Shown piece after piece: positions 1 to 9,114 of a stretch of DNA of 64,000 nt. Every line of letters begins with the position of its first letter. Position 1 is the stretch's first letter. Location of the stretch: NCBI RefSeq assembly GCF_001514115.1, contig NZ_KQ948451.1, forward strand, positions 541,308 through 605,307. Direction: 5' to 3'. The DNA is from Streptomyces olivochromogenes (GTDB taxonomy: Bacteria > Actinomycetota > Actinomycetes > Streptomycetales > Streptomycetaceae). The position numbers were made by a program, and so were the translations under genes. The notes under the pieces were generated by a model. That model had not been told where the DNA came from, did no database searches, and saw nothing but the letters and a program-made list of their open reading frames with translations.

Positions 1-742
1 CGGTCCGCTCGGCGATCGACTCCCCCGCCATGGCCTCCACCAGGGCCGTGCGGGGAAGTTCGGCGACCGGCGCGGTGGTGATCCAGCGGGCGTCGCGCAG
101 CACGGTGACCGTCTGGCACACCTCGTACACCTCCTGGAGGTGGTGCGAGATGAACAGGAAGGTGACACCGGACTCCTGGAGCGCGCGCATCCGGGTGAAG
201 AGCCGTTCGATCTCCCGGTTGTCGAGCTGCGCGGTCGGCTCGTCGAGGACGATGAACCGGGCGCCGAAGCTGAGCGCCCGGGCGATCTCGACCATTTGGC
301 GGTCCTCGACCTTGAGGTCGGCGGTGCGGGCCTGCGGGTCGACGTGCACGTCCCAGGTGTCCAGGACCTGCGCCGCCTCGGCCCGCAGCCTGCGCCAGCT
401 GATGAAGCCGCCGCGCCCGACCGGCTGCCGATTGATGAAGAGGTTCTCGGCGACCGTCAACTCCGGTACGACGGTGGGCTTCTGGTAGACGCAGGCCACC
501 TTGCGGCGCCAGGCGTCGCGGTCGGTGAGCGCGGGCGCGGGCTCACCGTCGAAGCGGACCTCGCCCTCGTCGGGAGCCTGGAGGCCGGTGAGGATGGTGA
601 CGAGGGTGGACTTGCCCGCGCCGTTGCGCCCGACGAGGGCATGGGACTCACCGGGGAGAACGGTGAGCCGGCCGTCTTGGAGGGCGACGGTGGGGCCGTA
701 CCGCTTGGCCACCCCCCGCGCCTCCACCAGTGGGGTGCTCAT
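1..742 (-). CDS. Sugar ABC transporter ATP-binding protein, RbsA/XylG type (C-terminus outside window)
   Basis: Only the first ~247 residues are in the window; the gene runs off the left edge. It energises import of a monosaccharide through a CUT2-type ABC importer. The visible half is a complete first ATPase domain: Walker A GRNGAGKST near residue 35, Q-loop VYQKPTVVPELT, a divergent signature LKVEDRQMVEIARAL in place of canonical LSGGQ (normal for RbsA proteins), Walker B FIVLDEPTAQLD and the H-loop histidine in FISHHLQEV. Family members are about 500 residues with two such domains. The ATG overlaps the TGA of the upstream binding-protein gene (ATGA), so the two are translationally coupled. 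The permease gene must lie further left. Sugar specificity cannot be read from the sequence. Confidence 0.9.
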   Translation of the reverse strand, partial: MSTPLVEARGVAKRYGPTVALQDGRLTVLPGESHALVGRNGAGKSTLVTILTGLQAPDEGEVRFDGEPAPALTDRDAWRRKVACVYQKPTVVPELTVAENLFINRQPVGRGGFISWRRLRAEAAQVLDTWDVHVDPQARTADLKVEDRQMVEIARALSFGARFIVLDEPTAQLDNREIERLFTRMRALQESGVTFLFISHHLQEVYEVCQTVTVLRDARWITTAPVAELPRTALVEAMAGESIAERT

Positions 743-1806
743 TTGACCGTGTTGCCCCAGAGCTTGGGGTCGTCGACGTTGTCCTTGGTCACCAGCGGCG
801 CGGGCAGCTGGTCCTCCAGGATGCCGCTGGGCAGCTTGACGATCTCGGAGTCGTGGTCGGTCGGGCCGGTCTTGAACGTCTTCCCCTGCATCGCGGCCTT
901 GATGTAGTACATGCCGTACTTGGCGTACGCGTCGGCCGGCTGGGAGACGGTGGCATCGATCTCGCCCTTGCGGATGGCGTCGAACTCCTGCGGGATGCCG
1001 TCGTTCGAGACGATCGTGATGTGGCCCGCCTCGCCGGTCTTCTTCAGCATGCCCTTGGACTTGAGGGTCTGGAGGGTCGGCGCGAGGTAGACGCCGCCCG
1101 CCTGCATGTAGATGCCCTTGATGTCGGGGTTGGCGTTCAGCAGGGTGTCGAGCTTGGAGGCCGCGGTGTCGGACTCCCACTTGGCGGGAATCTCCAGGAC
1201 CTTCAGCTTCGGGTAGTTCTTCTGCACGCAGGTGCGGAAGGCCTCGGAGCGGTCCCGGCCGTTGACCGAGGCCAGGTCGCCCATGATCTGCACGACCTTG
1301 CCGGAGGGGATCTGCTTGCCGAGGTACTCGCAGGCCTTCTCGCCGTACGCGACGTTGTTGGCGCGTACGACCATCGCGACCTTGCCCTTCTCGGGCGCCA
1401 CGTCGACGGCGACCACGGGCACGCCCTTGCGCTCGGCCTGGTCGAGCCCGGCGGCGATCGCGGCGCTGTCCAGGGGGGCCACGACGAGGCCCTTCACGCC
1501 CTGGTTGAGCTGGTTGTTGATGTCGGTGATCTGCTGGGACGGGTCGCTGTTGGAGTTGACGGTCTTGAGGGCGTCGACCCCTTCGGACTTCGCCATCTTC
1601 GGTACGTAGTCGTTGTAGGACTGCCAGAACGGCGAGGTCAGCAGGGGCAGGATCACCCCGACCTTGCCGGTGCCTCCACCGCCCGACGACACGGAGTCCT
1701 TGGTGCTGCCGCATGCCGCGAGCACGAGGGTCGCGCAGGCGGCCGCAGCCGCCGCACGCACTGCCCGCGACGCAATTCGCGTGTTCCGCACGTTTCTGCC
1801 GGCCAT
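739..1806 (-). CDS. Sugar ABC transporter substrate-binding lipoprotein (periplasmic-binding type 1, RbsB-like)
   Basis: A 355-residue membrane-anchored receptor for the importer whose ATPase follows it. An N-terminal signal peptide ends in the lipobox LVLAAC-GS (Cys about residue 32), and a Gly/Ser linker leads into a type 1 sugar-binding fold starting KVGVILPLLTSPFW. The hinge-region pattern GVKGLVVAPLDSAAI is typical of ribose/xylose-type receptors. The ATG is preceded by GAGGAG seven bases upstream. The gene is divergent from a FadR-type regulator, with an operator-like palindrome between them. The substrate is unknown. Because the next ten kilobases encode fucosidases and mannosidases, a deoxyhexose such as fucose is a reasonable guess only. 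Confidence 0.9.
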   Translation of the reverse strand: MAGRNVRNTRIASRAVRAAAAAACATLVLAACGSTKDSVSSGGGGTGKVGVILPLLTSPFWQSYNDYVPKMAKSEGVDALKTVNSNSDPSQQITDINNQLNQGVKGLVVAPLDSAAIAAGLDQAERKGVPVVAVDVAPEKGKVAMVVRANNVAYGEKACEYLGKQIPSGKVVQIMGDLASVNGRDRSEAFRTCVQKNYPKLKVLEIPAKWESDTAASKLDTLLNANPDIKGIYMQAGGVYLAPTLQTLKSKGMLKKTGEAGHITIVSNDGIPQEFDAIRKGEIDATVSQPADAYAKYGMYYIKAAMQGKTFKTGPTDHDSEIVKLPSGILEDQLPAPLVTKDNVDDPKLWGNTVK

Positions 1807-1875
1807 CTGACGGCTCCTCGTTGAGCGAGATCGATCGGGGGTGACGGTGCGTGGCCGAGCGTCCCGCTCAACCGG

Positions 1876-1975
1876 GACGAATATTTATCAGACCACTTCG
1901 CCTCCGCAACACCCCCGTGCGCCAAAATTTCCGCGTTATCAGCCGTAGTGGTCCGACCACTCTGGTGGTTAGACT
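1876..1975. promoter_or_regulatory. Divergent promoter region with FadR/GntR operator
   Basis: A perfect 13-bp palindrome GTGGTC-C-GACCAC lies at 1948-1960. It fits the GT-N-AC pattern bound by FadR-subfamily GntR repressors. A second half-site, GACCAC at 1891-1896, overlaps the likely -10 region of the leftward transporter promoter (minus strand TTGCGG, 16-17 bp, then an AT-rich TAAATA/AAATAT). The regulator gene begins 45 bp to the right, so autoregulation and repression of the transporter from the same sites is inferred. Confidence 0.6.
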
Positions 1976-2005
1976 GCGGCGCACCCGGCGACAGGAGGAG
2001 ACGGC

Positions 2006-2707
2006 GTGGACGAGTCGGCCCCGCAGAAGGGCACCGTGACGCAGCGCGCCATCGAGCGGATCAAGGCGATGATCGGCGAGGGCCGGCTGGAGCCCGGGCA
2101 GCGGCTGCCGACCGAGCGTGATCTCGCCGCACAGCTGGGCATGTCCCGCAGCTCGATGCGCGAGGCGATCCGCGCGCTCACGGTCCTCGGTGTGCTGGAG
2201 GCCCGGCACGGCTCGGGCATCTATGTCACCCAGCTGGAGGCCGGGGACCTGCTGGAGACCTTCGGCGTGGTGGCCGACCTCTCGCGCGGGCCGCAGCTGG
2301 TCGAGCTGCTGGAGGTGCGGCGGATCCTGGAGTCGACCGCGACCGCGCTGGCCGCCGCGCGGATCACGGCGGACCAGCTGGCAGAGGTCGAGAAACACCT
2401 GCTGGCGATGAACGCGACGGACGACCCGGAGGAGATCCTCGCCCACGATCTGGCCTTCCACCGCGAGATCGCGGCCGCCGCGGGCAACGAGACCATGGCC
2501 GCCATCCTGGAGGGCCTGTCCTCGCGCACCTTCCGTGCCCGGGTCTGGCGGGGCTACGAGGAGGAGGGCGCCTTCGAGCGCACGCGCCGCGAGCACGCGG
2601 CGATCCACCGCGCGCTGGTGGCCCACGACCCGGAGGCGGCCAGGGCTGCCGCCGCCGCGCACGTGGGCGAAGTGGAGCAGTGGCTGCGGACCCAGCTCAC
2701 GCAGTAG
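2006..2707 (+). CDS. FadR-subfamily GntR transcriptional regulator
   Basis: A 233-residue repressor/activator. Residues ~10-75 form a winged helix-turn-helix, with the GntR signature LEPGQRLPTERDLAAQLGMS followed by SRSSMREAIRALTVLGVLEARHGSGIYV. Residues ~90-230 are an all-helical FCD ligand-binding domain with its usual metal-ligand pattern (HDLAFHREIAAAAGN and later histidines in REHAAIHRAL and AAAHV). The start is GTG, chosen because AGGAGGAG sits six bases upstream. It is divergent from the RbsB/RbsA-type transporter and most likely controls it in response to the sugar or a catabolite. It converges on the GH38 gene, with 40 bp between stops and no strong terminator. Confidence 0.9.
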   Translation: MDESAPQKGTVTQRAIERIKAMIGEGRLEPGQRLPTERDLAAQLGMSRSSMREAIRALTVLGVLEARHGSGIYVTQLEAGDLLETFGVVADLSRGPQLVELLEVRRILESTATALAAARITADQLAEVEKHLLAMNATDDPEEILAHDLAFHREIAAAAGNETMAAILEGLSSRTFRARVWRGYEEEGAFERTRREHAAIHRALVAHDPEAARAAAAAHVGEVEQWLRTQLTQ

Positions 2708-2747
2708 CCGGATCCGCAGCCCGGGAAGGGGTCGGACACGCAACCGC

Positions 2748-5700
2748 TCAGGCGCGTGTCAGCCGCAGAGTGACCAGCTCGAAGGGGCGCAGCGACACAG
2801 TGACCGTGTCACCGTCGCGCCGCGGCTGCGCGGCGTCCGCGAGGGGCCGCTCCAGCAGGTCGGTCACGGTGACGTCCCCGACCTCGAACCCGGCCGTCAG
2901 CGTGGCCCCGGTGCGCCCGCCCCGGGACTCGTGGAAGCGTACGACCACATCCCCGCTGCCGTCGTCGGCGAGCTTGACCGCGGTCACCGCGACCGCGTCC
3001 TGCGCCACCTCCACCAGGGGTGCGACCTCACGTTCGCCGCTCACCCGCCGCTCCGGCAGGTTGATCCGCCACCCTTCGCGCACCGCGTCCCCGATGCCGG
3101 CCCCCGGCACCAGCGCGTGCCGGAAGCGGTGGACGCCCTGGTCGGTCTCGGGGTCGGGGAAGCGCGGGGCGCGCAGCAGCGAGACGCGCACGGTGGTGGT
3201 CGTACCCAAGTCGCTGTCGCGGACGGTACGGGTCACGTCATGGCCGTACGTCGAGTCGTTGACGAGCGCGACACCCCAGCCCGGCTCCTCCATGTGCACG
3301 AACCGGTGGTTGCACGCCTCGAACTTGGCCGACTCCCAGGACGTGTTGGTGTGCGTCGGACGGTAGAAGTGCCCGAACTGCGTCTCGGAGGCGTACCGCT
3401 CCGCGTGCACGTCGAGCGGGAAGGCGAGCTTCAGGAACTTCTCCGTCTCGTGCCAGTCGACCTCGGTGTCGATGCCGAGCCGCCGCTCCCCCGGCGCGAG
3501 CGACAGCACCTGGGTGACCCGCGACGCGCCGAAGGACCGTACGATCCGCACCGACACGCCGTCCTCACCAGGCACGACCTCGTCCGCGTCGACCAGGTCG
3601 GTGACCGTGTTGCGGTAGAACTCGTCGACGTCCCAGGCGTCCCACATGTTCGGGAAGTCGGGGTGGATCTGGAGCAGGTTCGCGGCGCGTCCGGGGGCGA
3701 TCGTCTCGCGGTCGGCGTCGAGGTCGTACGCGGAGACGACAAGGCCCCGGGCGTCGATCTCGACCCTCAGCAGGCCGTTGTCGAGGACGTGTCCGCCGCC
3801 TACGCGCGGCGCGAGCGACACCTCGCTCGCCGCGGCGGCGGGCAGGGCCCCGCCCGCCGGGACCCCGTCCCTGCGGTGCGGGGCGGAGTTGAACACGAGC
3901 TCCGTGCCGCCTTCACCCGCCAGCGCCCGCTGCGCCGTGTCGATGACGCCGTTCAGCTCCTCGGCGACCCGCTCGTACGTCCTGCGCGCCTCCCGGTGCA
4001 CCCAGGCGATGGACGAGCCGGGCAGGATGTCGTGGAACTGGTGGAGCAGGACCGTCTTCCAGATGCGGTCCAACTCCTCGTACGGGTACGGGAATCCGGT
4101 CCGAACGGCCGCGGTCGCCGCCCAGAGTTCGGCCTCGCGCAGGAGGTGTTCGCTGCGCCGGTTGCCCTGCTTGGTCTTCGCCTGGCTGGTCAGGGTGGCG
4201 CGGTGCAGTTCGAGGTACAACTCGCCGACCCAGACGGGGGCGTTCGGGTACTCGGCCTCGGCCTTCTTGAAGAACTCCGCCGGGGTCTCCCACACCACGG
4301 TCGCGGAGCCTTCGAGGTCACGGACCCTGGCCGCCTTGGCGACCATCTCGCGCGTGGTGCCGCCGCCTCCGTCACCCCAGCCGGTGGGGGCGAGGGAGTG
4401 CCGGGCGACGCCCTTGTCCTTGAAGTTCTTGGCCGCGTGGGCGAGTTCGCTGCCCCGCATGGAGCAGTTGTAGGTGTCGACGGGCGGGAAGTGCGTGAAG
4501 ATGCGCGTGCCGTCGATGCCCTCCCACTGGAAGGTGTGGTGCGGGAACTTGTTGGTCTGCGACCACGAGATCTTCTGGGTGAGCAGCCACTTGGAGCCCG
4601 CCGCCTTGATGATCTGCGGGAGTCCCGCGGCGAAGCCGAAGGTGTCCGGCAGCCAGGCCTCGTCGTTCTCGATGCCGAACTCGTCGAGGAAGAACCGTTT
4701 GCCGTGCACGAACTGACGGGCCATCGCCTCCGAACCCGGCATGTTGGTGTCCGACTCCACCCACATGCCGCCCGCGGGCACGAACCGACCCTCCGCGACC
4801 GCCTTCTTCACCCGTGCCCACACCTCGGGCCGGTGCTCCTTCACCCAGGCCCACTGCTGGGCCTGGGACATCGCGAAGACGAACTCGGGCTCGTCCTCGA
4901 TGAGCGCGGTCATGTTGGAGGTGGTCCGCGCCACCTTGCGGACGGTCTCGCGCAGCGGCCACAGCCACGCCGAGTCGATGTGCGCGTGCCCGACGGCACT
5001 GATGCGGTGCGCGGACGCGACGGCGGGCTCGGCGAGCACCCCGGCCAGCCGGTCGCGGGCCGCGGCGGCGGTCGCGCCCACGTCCTGCAGGTCGACCGCG
5101 TCGAGCGCCTTCTCCACCGCGCGCAGGATGTCCCAGCGCCGCGCCGACTCCACCGGCAGCTCGGCCATCAGCTCGCCGAGGACCTCCAGGTCGAGCACCA
5201 GCTCCCACACGGTCTCGTCGAGGACGGCGAGGTCCATCCGGGTGAGGGTGTACTGCGGCTCGCTGCCCGCGGTCTCCTTGTCGCCCAACTGGGTGGGCAG
5301 GAAGGGGTGGTAGTCGAGGATCACCGGGTTGGACGCGGCCTCGACGTGCAGCCGGACCTCCTCGCCGCCCTCGACCGGGGCGCCGATGCGCACCCACTGG
5401 TTGCGCGGGTTGAGGCCCTTCACCGGAGTGCCGTCGGGCCGGTAGACGAGCCCCTCGCACTGGAAGCCGGGCATGTTCTCGTCGAAGCCCAGGTCCAGCA
5501 GGGCCTCGACGGTCTTCCCTGCCCACGCCTCCGGGACGGTCCCGGTGACGCGGAACCAGCTGGTGCCCCACGGAGCGCCCCAGCGCGCACCCACCTCGAT
5601 CGGCTCGGGTGTGGCCGCGAGCCCCTCGGCGACGGGCACCGGCTCACCGGGAGCGTGCCACACCGCGACTTCCAGCGGCACGGACTCGGGGTACACGGCG

Positions 5701-5765
5701 GGTCGGATGCGCTCGTCGAGGACGCGCTTGAGGCGGGCTTCGACCAGGGTGCGGTCGTCATGCAT
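2748..5765 (-). CDS. Alpha-mannosidase, glycoside hydrolase family 38 (cytosolic)
   Basis: A 1005-residue retaining alpha-mannosidase with no signal peptide, so it should act on imported glycans. The zinc-binding signature GHAHIDSAW holds H262-x-D264. The catalytic nucleophile is D374 in WLPDTFGFAAGLPQ. Further conserved blocks are GGMWVESDTNMPGSEA and the C-terminal beta-sandwich with NHRFVHMEEPGWGVALVND. The ATG at 5765 (MHDDRTLVE) is preceded by GGAGCA; the open frame extends another 117 codons upstream but that stretch has no family similarity. It is the last gene of the six-gene operon, 43 bp after the GH85 gene. In an N-glycan context it would strip alpha-linked mannose from the trimannosyl or high-mannose core. 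Confidence 0.93.
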   Translation of the reverse strand: MHDDRTLVEARLKRVLDERIRPAVYPESVPLEVAVWHAPGEPVPVAEGLAATPEPIEVGARWGAPWGTSWFRVTGTVPEAWAGKTVEALLDLGFDENMPGFQCEGLVYRPDGTPVKGLNPRNQWVRIGAPVEGGEEVRLHVEAASNPVILDYHPFLPTQLGDKETAGSEPQYTLTRMDLAVLDETVWELVLDLEVLGELMAELPVESARRWDILRAVEKALDAVDLQDVGATAAAARDRLAGVLAEPAVASAHRISAVGHAHIDSAWLWPLRETVRKVARTTSNMTALIEDEPEFVFAMSQAQQWAWVKEHRPEVWARVKKAVAEGRFVPAGGMWVESDTNMPGSEAMARQFVHGKRFFLDEFGIENDEAWLPDTFGFAAGLPQIIKAAGSKWLLTQKISWSQTNKFPHHTFQWEGIDGTRIFTHFPPVDTYNCSMRGSELAHAAKNFKDKGVARHSLAPTGWGDGGGGTTREMVAKAARVRDLEGSATVVWETPAEFFKKAEAEYPNAPVWVGELYLELHRATLTSQAKTKQGNRRSEHLLREAELWAATAAVRTGFPYPYEELDRIWKTVLLHQFHDILPGSSIAWVHREARRTYERVAEELNGVIDTAQRALAGEGGTELVFNSAPHRRDGVPAGGALPAAAASEVSLAPRVGGGHVLDNGLLRVEIDARGLVVSAYDLDADRETIAPGRAANLLQIHPDFPNMWDAWDVDEFYRNTVTDLVDADEVVPGEDGVSVRIVRSFGASRVTQVLSLAPGERRLGIDTEVDWHETEKFLKLAFPLDVHAERYASETQFGHFYRPTHTNTSWESAKFEACNHRFVHMEEPGWGVALVNDSTYGHDVTRTVRDSDLGTTTTVRVSLLRAPRFPDPETDQGVHRFRHALVPGAGIGDAVREGWRINLPERRVSGEREVAPLVEVAQDAVAVTAVKLADDGSGDVVVRFHESRGGRTGATLTAGFEVGDVTVTDLLERPLADAAQPRRDGDTVTVSLRPFELVTLRLTRA

Positions 5766-5808
5766 GGGGTGCTCCGTGGGGTGAAGATGGTGCGGGAAGG
5801 TGGTCCTG

Positions 5809-7821
5809 CTACCAGGTGTGGGTGGTCGTGGCGGCGGTCGAGACGGTGAACAGCTCCCCCACCGCGCGCACTTCGAACCCCCCGGACGACTCGCCCTGCT
5901 CGGCGGTGAGACCGCCGACGTAGAACGCCCTCTGGCAGGTGCCGCCGAGGAAGCGGCGCGTGCCGTCGGGGAGCGTCCGGTACAGCTCGTAGTGGCGCAC
6001 TTCGCCGGGGGCGCCCTGCCAGGCGAAGCGCAGGTTGCCGCCGTCGGCTCCGGTGACGCGCAGGTCGGTGGGTGCGGAGGGGGTGAGCACGGCATCGCGG
6101 ACCGCGAGCCCGCCAAGACGCCAGCGCACCGGACCGCTGCTCGCCGTCAGCCGCACGCCCAGCGCGTGCACGGTCCCGGTCAGTCCGGTCAGCGGCACCG
6201 TTGCGGTCTCCCAGCCGTCGCCCGAGGACGTGAGCGGGAAGTACGTGTACGGGGGCGCCCCGCCCGCCGCGCTCGGCTCGGCGGTGGCGACGGCCAGCTC
6301 CACGGCGGCGGCTCCCGCGTCCGTGCGGTAGGTGAGCTCGACCACCGTGTCCGCGGTGAGCGGCAGCCTGGTCGCATACAGGTCCAGCGTGGTGGGCGCG
6401 TCGAGGGCGCCGTCGACGAGCAGGCTGCTTCCGCCCCGCCAGGCGTCCGCGAAGTCGAAGGTGACGGCGGGGCGCTGTCCGCTCGTCCGCACGACCCAGC
6501 GGCGGGAGGGCAGCCGGTCCTGGAGGCCGAGATGGTTCCAGGCCTGGTCCGAGGTGGCCTCACCGTCCTCGTACCACTTCAGCCCGTGGCCGGTGTTGAA
6601 GACGGTCGCGAACGGAAGCGAGGCGACCGTCGAGCGGTCGGCGACGGAGACGGCCGGGGCGCGCCAGCTCGCGCTCGTGTTGGGTTTGGAGGGGTCGAGG
6701 GAGGAGCCGGTCCAGAACAGGTCGTCGGCGGCGTGGAAGTCGCCGGGGGTACGGCTCGCGGGCAGGTGGTTGCGGGTCCACTCGGGCCGGTAGAAGCCGA
6801 GCGAGGTGACGTGGGCCTTGGTGCTCGGCACGATGGCGTCCCAGTTCACGGACGCGCCGGTGCCGCCCGCCTCGACATCGACGCCCGCCCACAACTCGTA
6901 GGGACTGCGCCCGAGTTGCTGCGCGGTCGTCGCGGAGGAGGCCAGGCTGCTCTGCGACCAGCGGAAGTCGACGAACATGGAGTCGGCGGCCTGGAAGAAC
7001 GTCTTGTTCTGGTTGTTCAGGGCGCCCTGCCAGCTCACCGAGCCGCTCACGGTCATCGAGTCGTACCAGGTGACGCGCAGCCCCTGGGCCGTCCCGAGCG
7101 TCTTCAGTTCGTTCATGAAGCCGAGCATGTCGGTGGCGAGCGCGCTGTTCCCGCCGCTGGTCTCCGCGTTGATGAACCAGCCGTCGAAGCCGTACGCCGC
7201 CGCCACCGCGACGAGCCGCGCGGCGAGCGGGTAGTGCCCGGTGGAGTCCTTCTGCACCAGGTCGCGGGTCCACTGGAGCTGTCCGCCGTAGGCGACGGGC
7301 GGCAGGAAGACGTTGCCGAGGACGGGCACGCCGTGCCGGTGGGCCGCGTCGACGATCGGGGCGTTCGGCGCGAGGATCAGGCCCTCGCCCGCCGAGCCGC
7401 CCCAGAAGACGAGTTCGTCGAGGTACGCCCAGTGGGTGAGGGCGTAGTAGTCGGCTGTGGCGGCGCCCTGCGAGGGGTTGCTCGACGTGGGGCCGAAGGA
7501 GACGAGGGACTGGATACGGGCCTGGCCGCTGCGGGCGGTCGTGTTGGCCGGGGTCGGTGTGAAGCGCGCGGCGAGCGGCACGGTCGAGGCGTTGAACGCG
7601 AGGTCGGCGTCGGTGGCGGCGCTCCATGCCTTGAGACTGCGCCAGGTGATGCCGGTGCCGGGGGTGCCCGAGGGCAGCGAGTCGGGGTACCAGTAGGAGG
7701 CGTACGGCGGTGCCGCGGTCGCGGCGGCCTCGGTCGCCGCGACCGCGGGCAGACCGGGCAGGGCGGGCAGCAGCGCGGCGGCCGCGCCGGCGAGCAGGAC
7801 GGTGCGTCTGGTGGGGTTCAC
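5809..7821 (-). CDS. Secreted endo-beta-N-acetylglucosaminidase, GH85
   Basis: A 670-residue enzyme predicted to cut between the two GlcNAc residues of the N-glycan chitobiose core. The N-terminus MNPTRRTVLLAG has a twin-arginine motif, a hydrophobic stretch and an Ala-rich cleavage region, so export by Tat is likely. The GH85 barrel (~35-370) contains the family motif FDGWFINAET with the substrate-assisting N218 and acid/base E220, preceded by HRHGVPVLGNVFLPP. The C-terminal half holds a galactose-binding-like beta-sandwich and a fibronectin III-like tail (SAPTDLRVTGADGGNLRFAW). The GTG start overlaps the stop of the upstream GH5 gene (GTGA), so the two are coupled. A secreted enzyme sits between two cytosolic hydrolases, which fits a stepwise release-import-digest route. 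Confidence 0.9.
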   Translation of the reverse strand: MNPTRRTVLLAGAAAALLPALPGLPAVAATEAAATAAPPYASYWYPDSLPSGTPGTGITWRSLKAWSAATDADLAFNASTVPLAARFTPTPANTTARSGQARIQSLVSFGPTSSNPSQGAATADYYALTHWAYLDELVFWGGSAGEGLILAPNAPIVDAAHRHGVPVLGNVFLPPVAYGGQLQWTRDLVQKDSTGHYPLAARLVAVAAAYGFDGWFINAETSGGNSALATDMLGFMNELKTLGTAQGLRVTWYDSMTVSGSVSWQGALNNQNKTFFQAADSMFVDFRWSQSSLASSATTAQQLGRSPYELWAGVDVEAGGTGASVNWDAIVPSTKAHVTSLGFYRPEWTRNHLPASRTPGDFHAADDLFWTGSSLDPSKPNTSASWRAPAVSVADRSTVASLPFATVFNTGHGLKWYEDGEATSDQAWNHLGLQDRLPSRRWVVRTSGQRPAVTFDFADAWRGGSSLLVDGALDAPTTLDLYATRLPLTADTVVELTYRTDAGAAAVELAVATAEPSAAGGAPPYTYFPLTSSGDGWETATVPLTGLTGTVHALGVRLTASSGPVRWRLGGLAVRDAVLTPSAPTDLRVTGADGGNLRFAWQGAPGEVRHYELYRTLPDGTRRFLGGTCQRAFYVGGLTAEQGESSGGFEVRAVGELFTVSTAATTTHTW

Positions 7822-9077
7822 GAGCGGGTTTCTCCTTGTGGGATGGGGAGTACCTGATCGGGACTGACGACTTCGGTGATGCCGCGCGCGGCGAGGTGTT
7901 CCTTGTCGTCCACGCGCGCGTCGAGGACGGTGGTGGGGCGGGCGCCGTCGGCGGTGAGCCGGAAGAACGCCTCGAAGACGGGGCCGCCCGGGGCGCAGAG
8001 CGAGCGGACGGCGGGGTCGGTGGGGACGATCAGCGCCGTGGTGCGGGGGGCGGGCGTGTGGTGGTGCTCGCGGGCCGCGCGGGCCAGCGTCCGCGCGCTG
8101 TCCTTGGGGCGCCGGTCGTTGGTCAACAGGCCGAGCCCGTATTCGAGTTCGGGGAAGTCGGCGAGGTCGCGGGAGACGTCGTGGGAGCACCACCAGGTGA
8201 TGCCCCACAGGTCGGGGCAGTCCAGTGCGGCCGCGACGGTGGCCTCGGTGAAGGCCGCGGCGTGCTCGGGCGGGATCAGGGGGGCGGGTGCGCCGACCTC
8301 CTGGAGCCAGACGGGCCGGTGCGGGTCGTCGGCCCAGGCCTTGCTCAGCTCGATCAGATACGCGGCGTGGTGTTCGGTCGGCACGGAGGTACGGCCGTGC
8401 CGCTGCGCGGTGCCGTTGAAGACCCAGGAATGTACGGCCGTGACGGCGCCGCGGCAGGCGGCCTGGCCCGGGGTGAACGGCATGTCGTCCTGGTACCAGG
8501 TGGCGTCGTACTCGGCGTGCAGATGCAGCCGGCCGGGGGCGCCCTCCTCGCAGGCGGCGAGCATCCGCTCCAGCCAGTGGTCGATCTGGGCGCTGCTCGC
8601 CCGGTCGGGGTCCGGATGGGGCGGGCCCGCCGAGAACTGGTTGACCTCGTTGCCGAGCGTCATGCCGATGAAGTGCGGGCGGTCGGCGAGGGCCGCGGCG
8701 AGCGTGCGCAGATAGGCCGCCTGGCCGTCGAGGACCTCCGGGTCGGTGAACAGGTTGCGCCGGTGCCAGGTCCGCGTCCACGCGGGCAGGAAGTCGAAGC
8801 TCGACAGGTGCCCCTGCAGACCGTCCACGTTGACGTCGAGCCCCCGCTCTCCGGCCGCGTCGACGAGCTGGATCAGCTGCTCGACGGCGCGCGGGCGGAT
8901 CAGCGCGCGGTTGGGCTGGAAGTAGGGCCACAGCGGGAAGACCCGGATGTGGTCGAGGCCCAGCGCGGCGATGGAGTCGAGGTCGGCGCGTACGGAGTCG
9001 AGGTCGAAGTCGAGCCAGTGGTGGAACCACCCTTCGCTGGGCGTGTAGTTGACGCCGAAGCGCACGGCAGAAGGCAT
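7818..9077 (-). CDS. GH5-type glycoside hydrolase, probable N-glycan core beta-mannosidase (GH5_18-like)
   Basis: A 419-residue (beta/alpha)8 hydrolase of clan GH-A with no signal peptide. The acid/base is E144 in MTLGNEVNQF and the nucleophile is E260 in VWLQEVGAPAP. It opens with RFGVNYTPSEGWFHHW and has an aromatic wall GITWWCSHDVSRDL. The subfamily call is by general resemblance and context: GH5_18 enzymes such as Bifidobacterium longum BlMan5B hydrolyse Man-beta-1,4-GlcNAc, exactly the product left after GH85 and GH38 action. Flanking GH85 and GH38 genes in the same operon support this. A beta-mannosidase or exo-glucanase of another GH5 subfamily cannot be excluded without alignment. Confidence 0.78.
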   Translation of the reverse strand: MPSAVRFGVNYTPSEGWFHHWLDFDLDSVRADLDSIAALGLDHIRVFPLWPYFQPNRALIRPRAVEQLIQLVDAAGERGLDVNVDGLQGHLSSFDFLPAWTRTWHRRNLFTDPEVLDGQAAYLRTLAAALADRPHFIGMTLGNEVNQFSAGPPHPDPDRASSAQIDHWLERMLAACEEGAPGRLHLHAEYDATWYQDDMPFTPGQAACRGAVTAVHSWVFNGTAQRHGRTSVPTEHHAAYLIELSKAWADDPHRPVWLQEVGAPAPLIPPEHAAAFTEATVAAALDCPDLWGITWWCSHDVSRDLADFPELEYGLGLLTNDRRPKDSARTLARAAREHHHTPAPRTTALIVPTDPAVRSLCAPGGPVFEAFFRLTADGARPTTVLDARVDDKEHLAARGITEVVSPDQVLPIPQGETRS

Positions 9078-9114
9078 GCGGGATCCTTGCGAGGCGAATC
9101 GGGGGTGCGGGAGG

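Noticed and set aside
5766..6116. N-terminal extension of the GH38 protein
   Set aside because: The 117 upstream codons overlap the GH85 gene in another frame, are Pro/Ser/Arg-rich and have no family match; ATG 5765 has a ribosome-binding site.
2535..7857. Very long plus-strand open frames across the GH38 and GH85 genes
   Set aside because: They are antisense shadows caused by high GC; the minus-strand products show full catalytic motifs.
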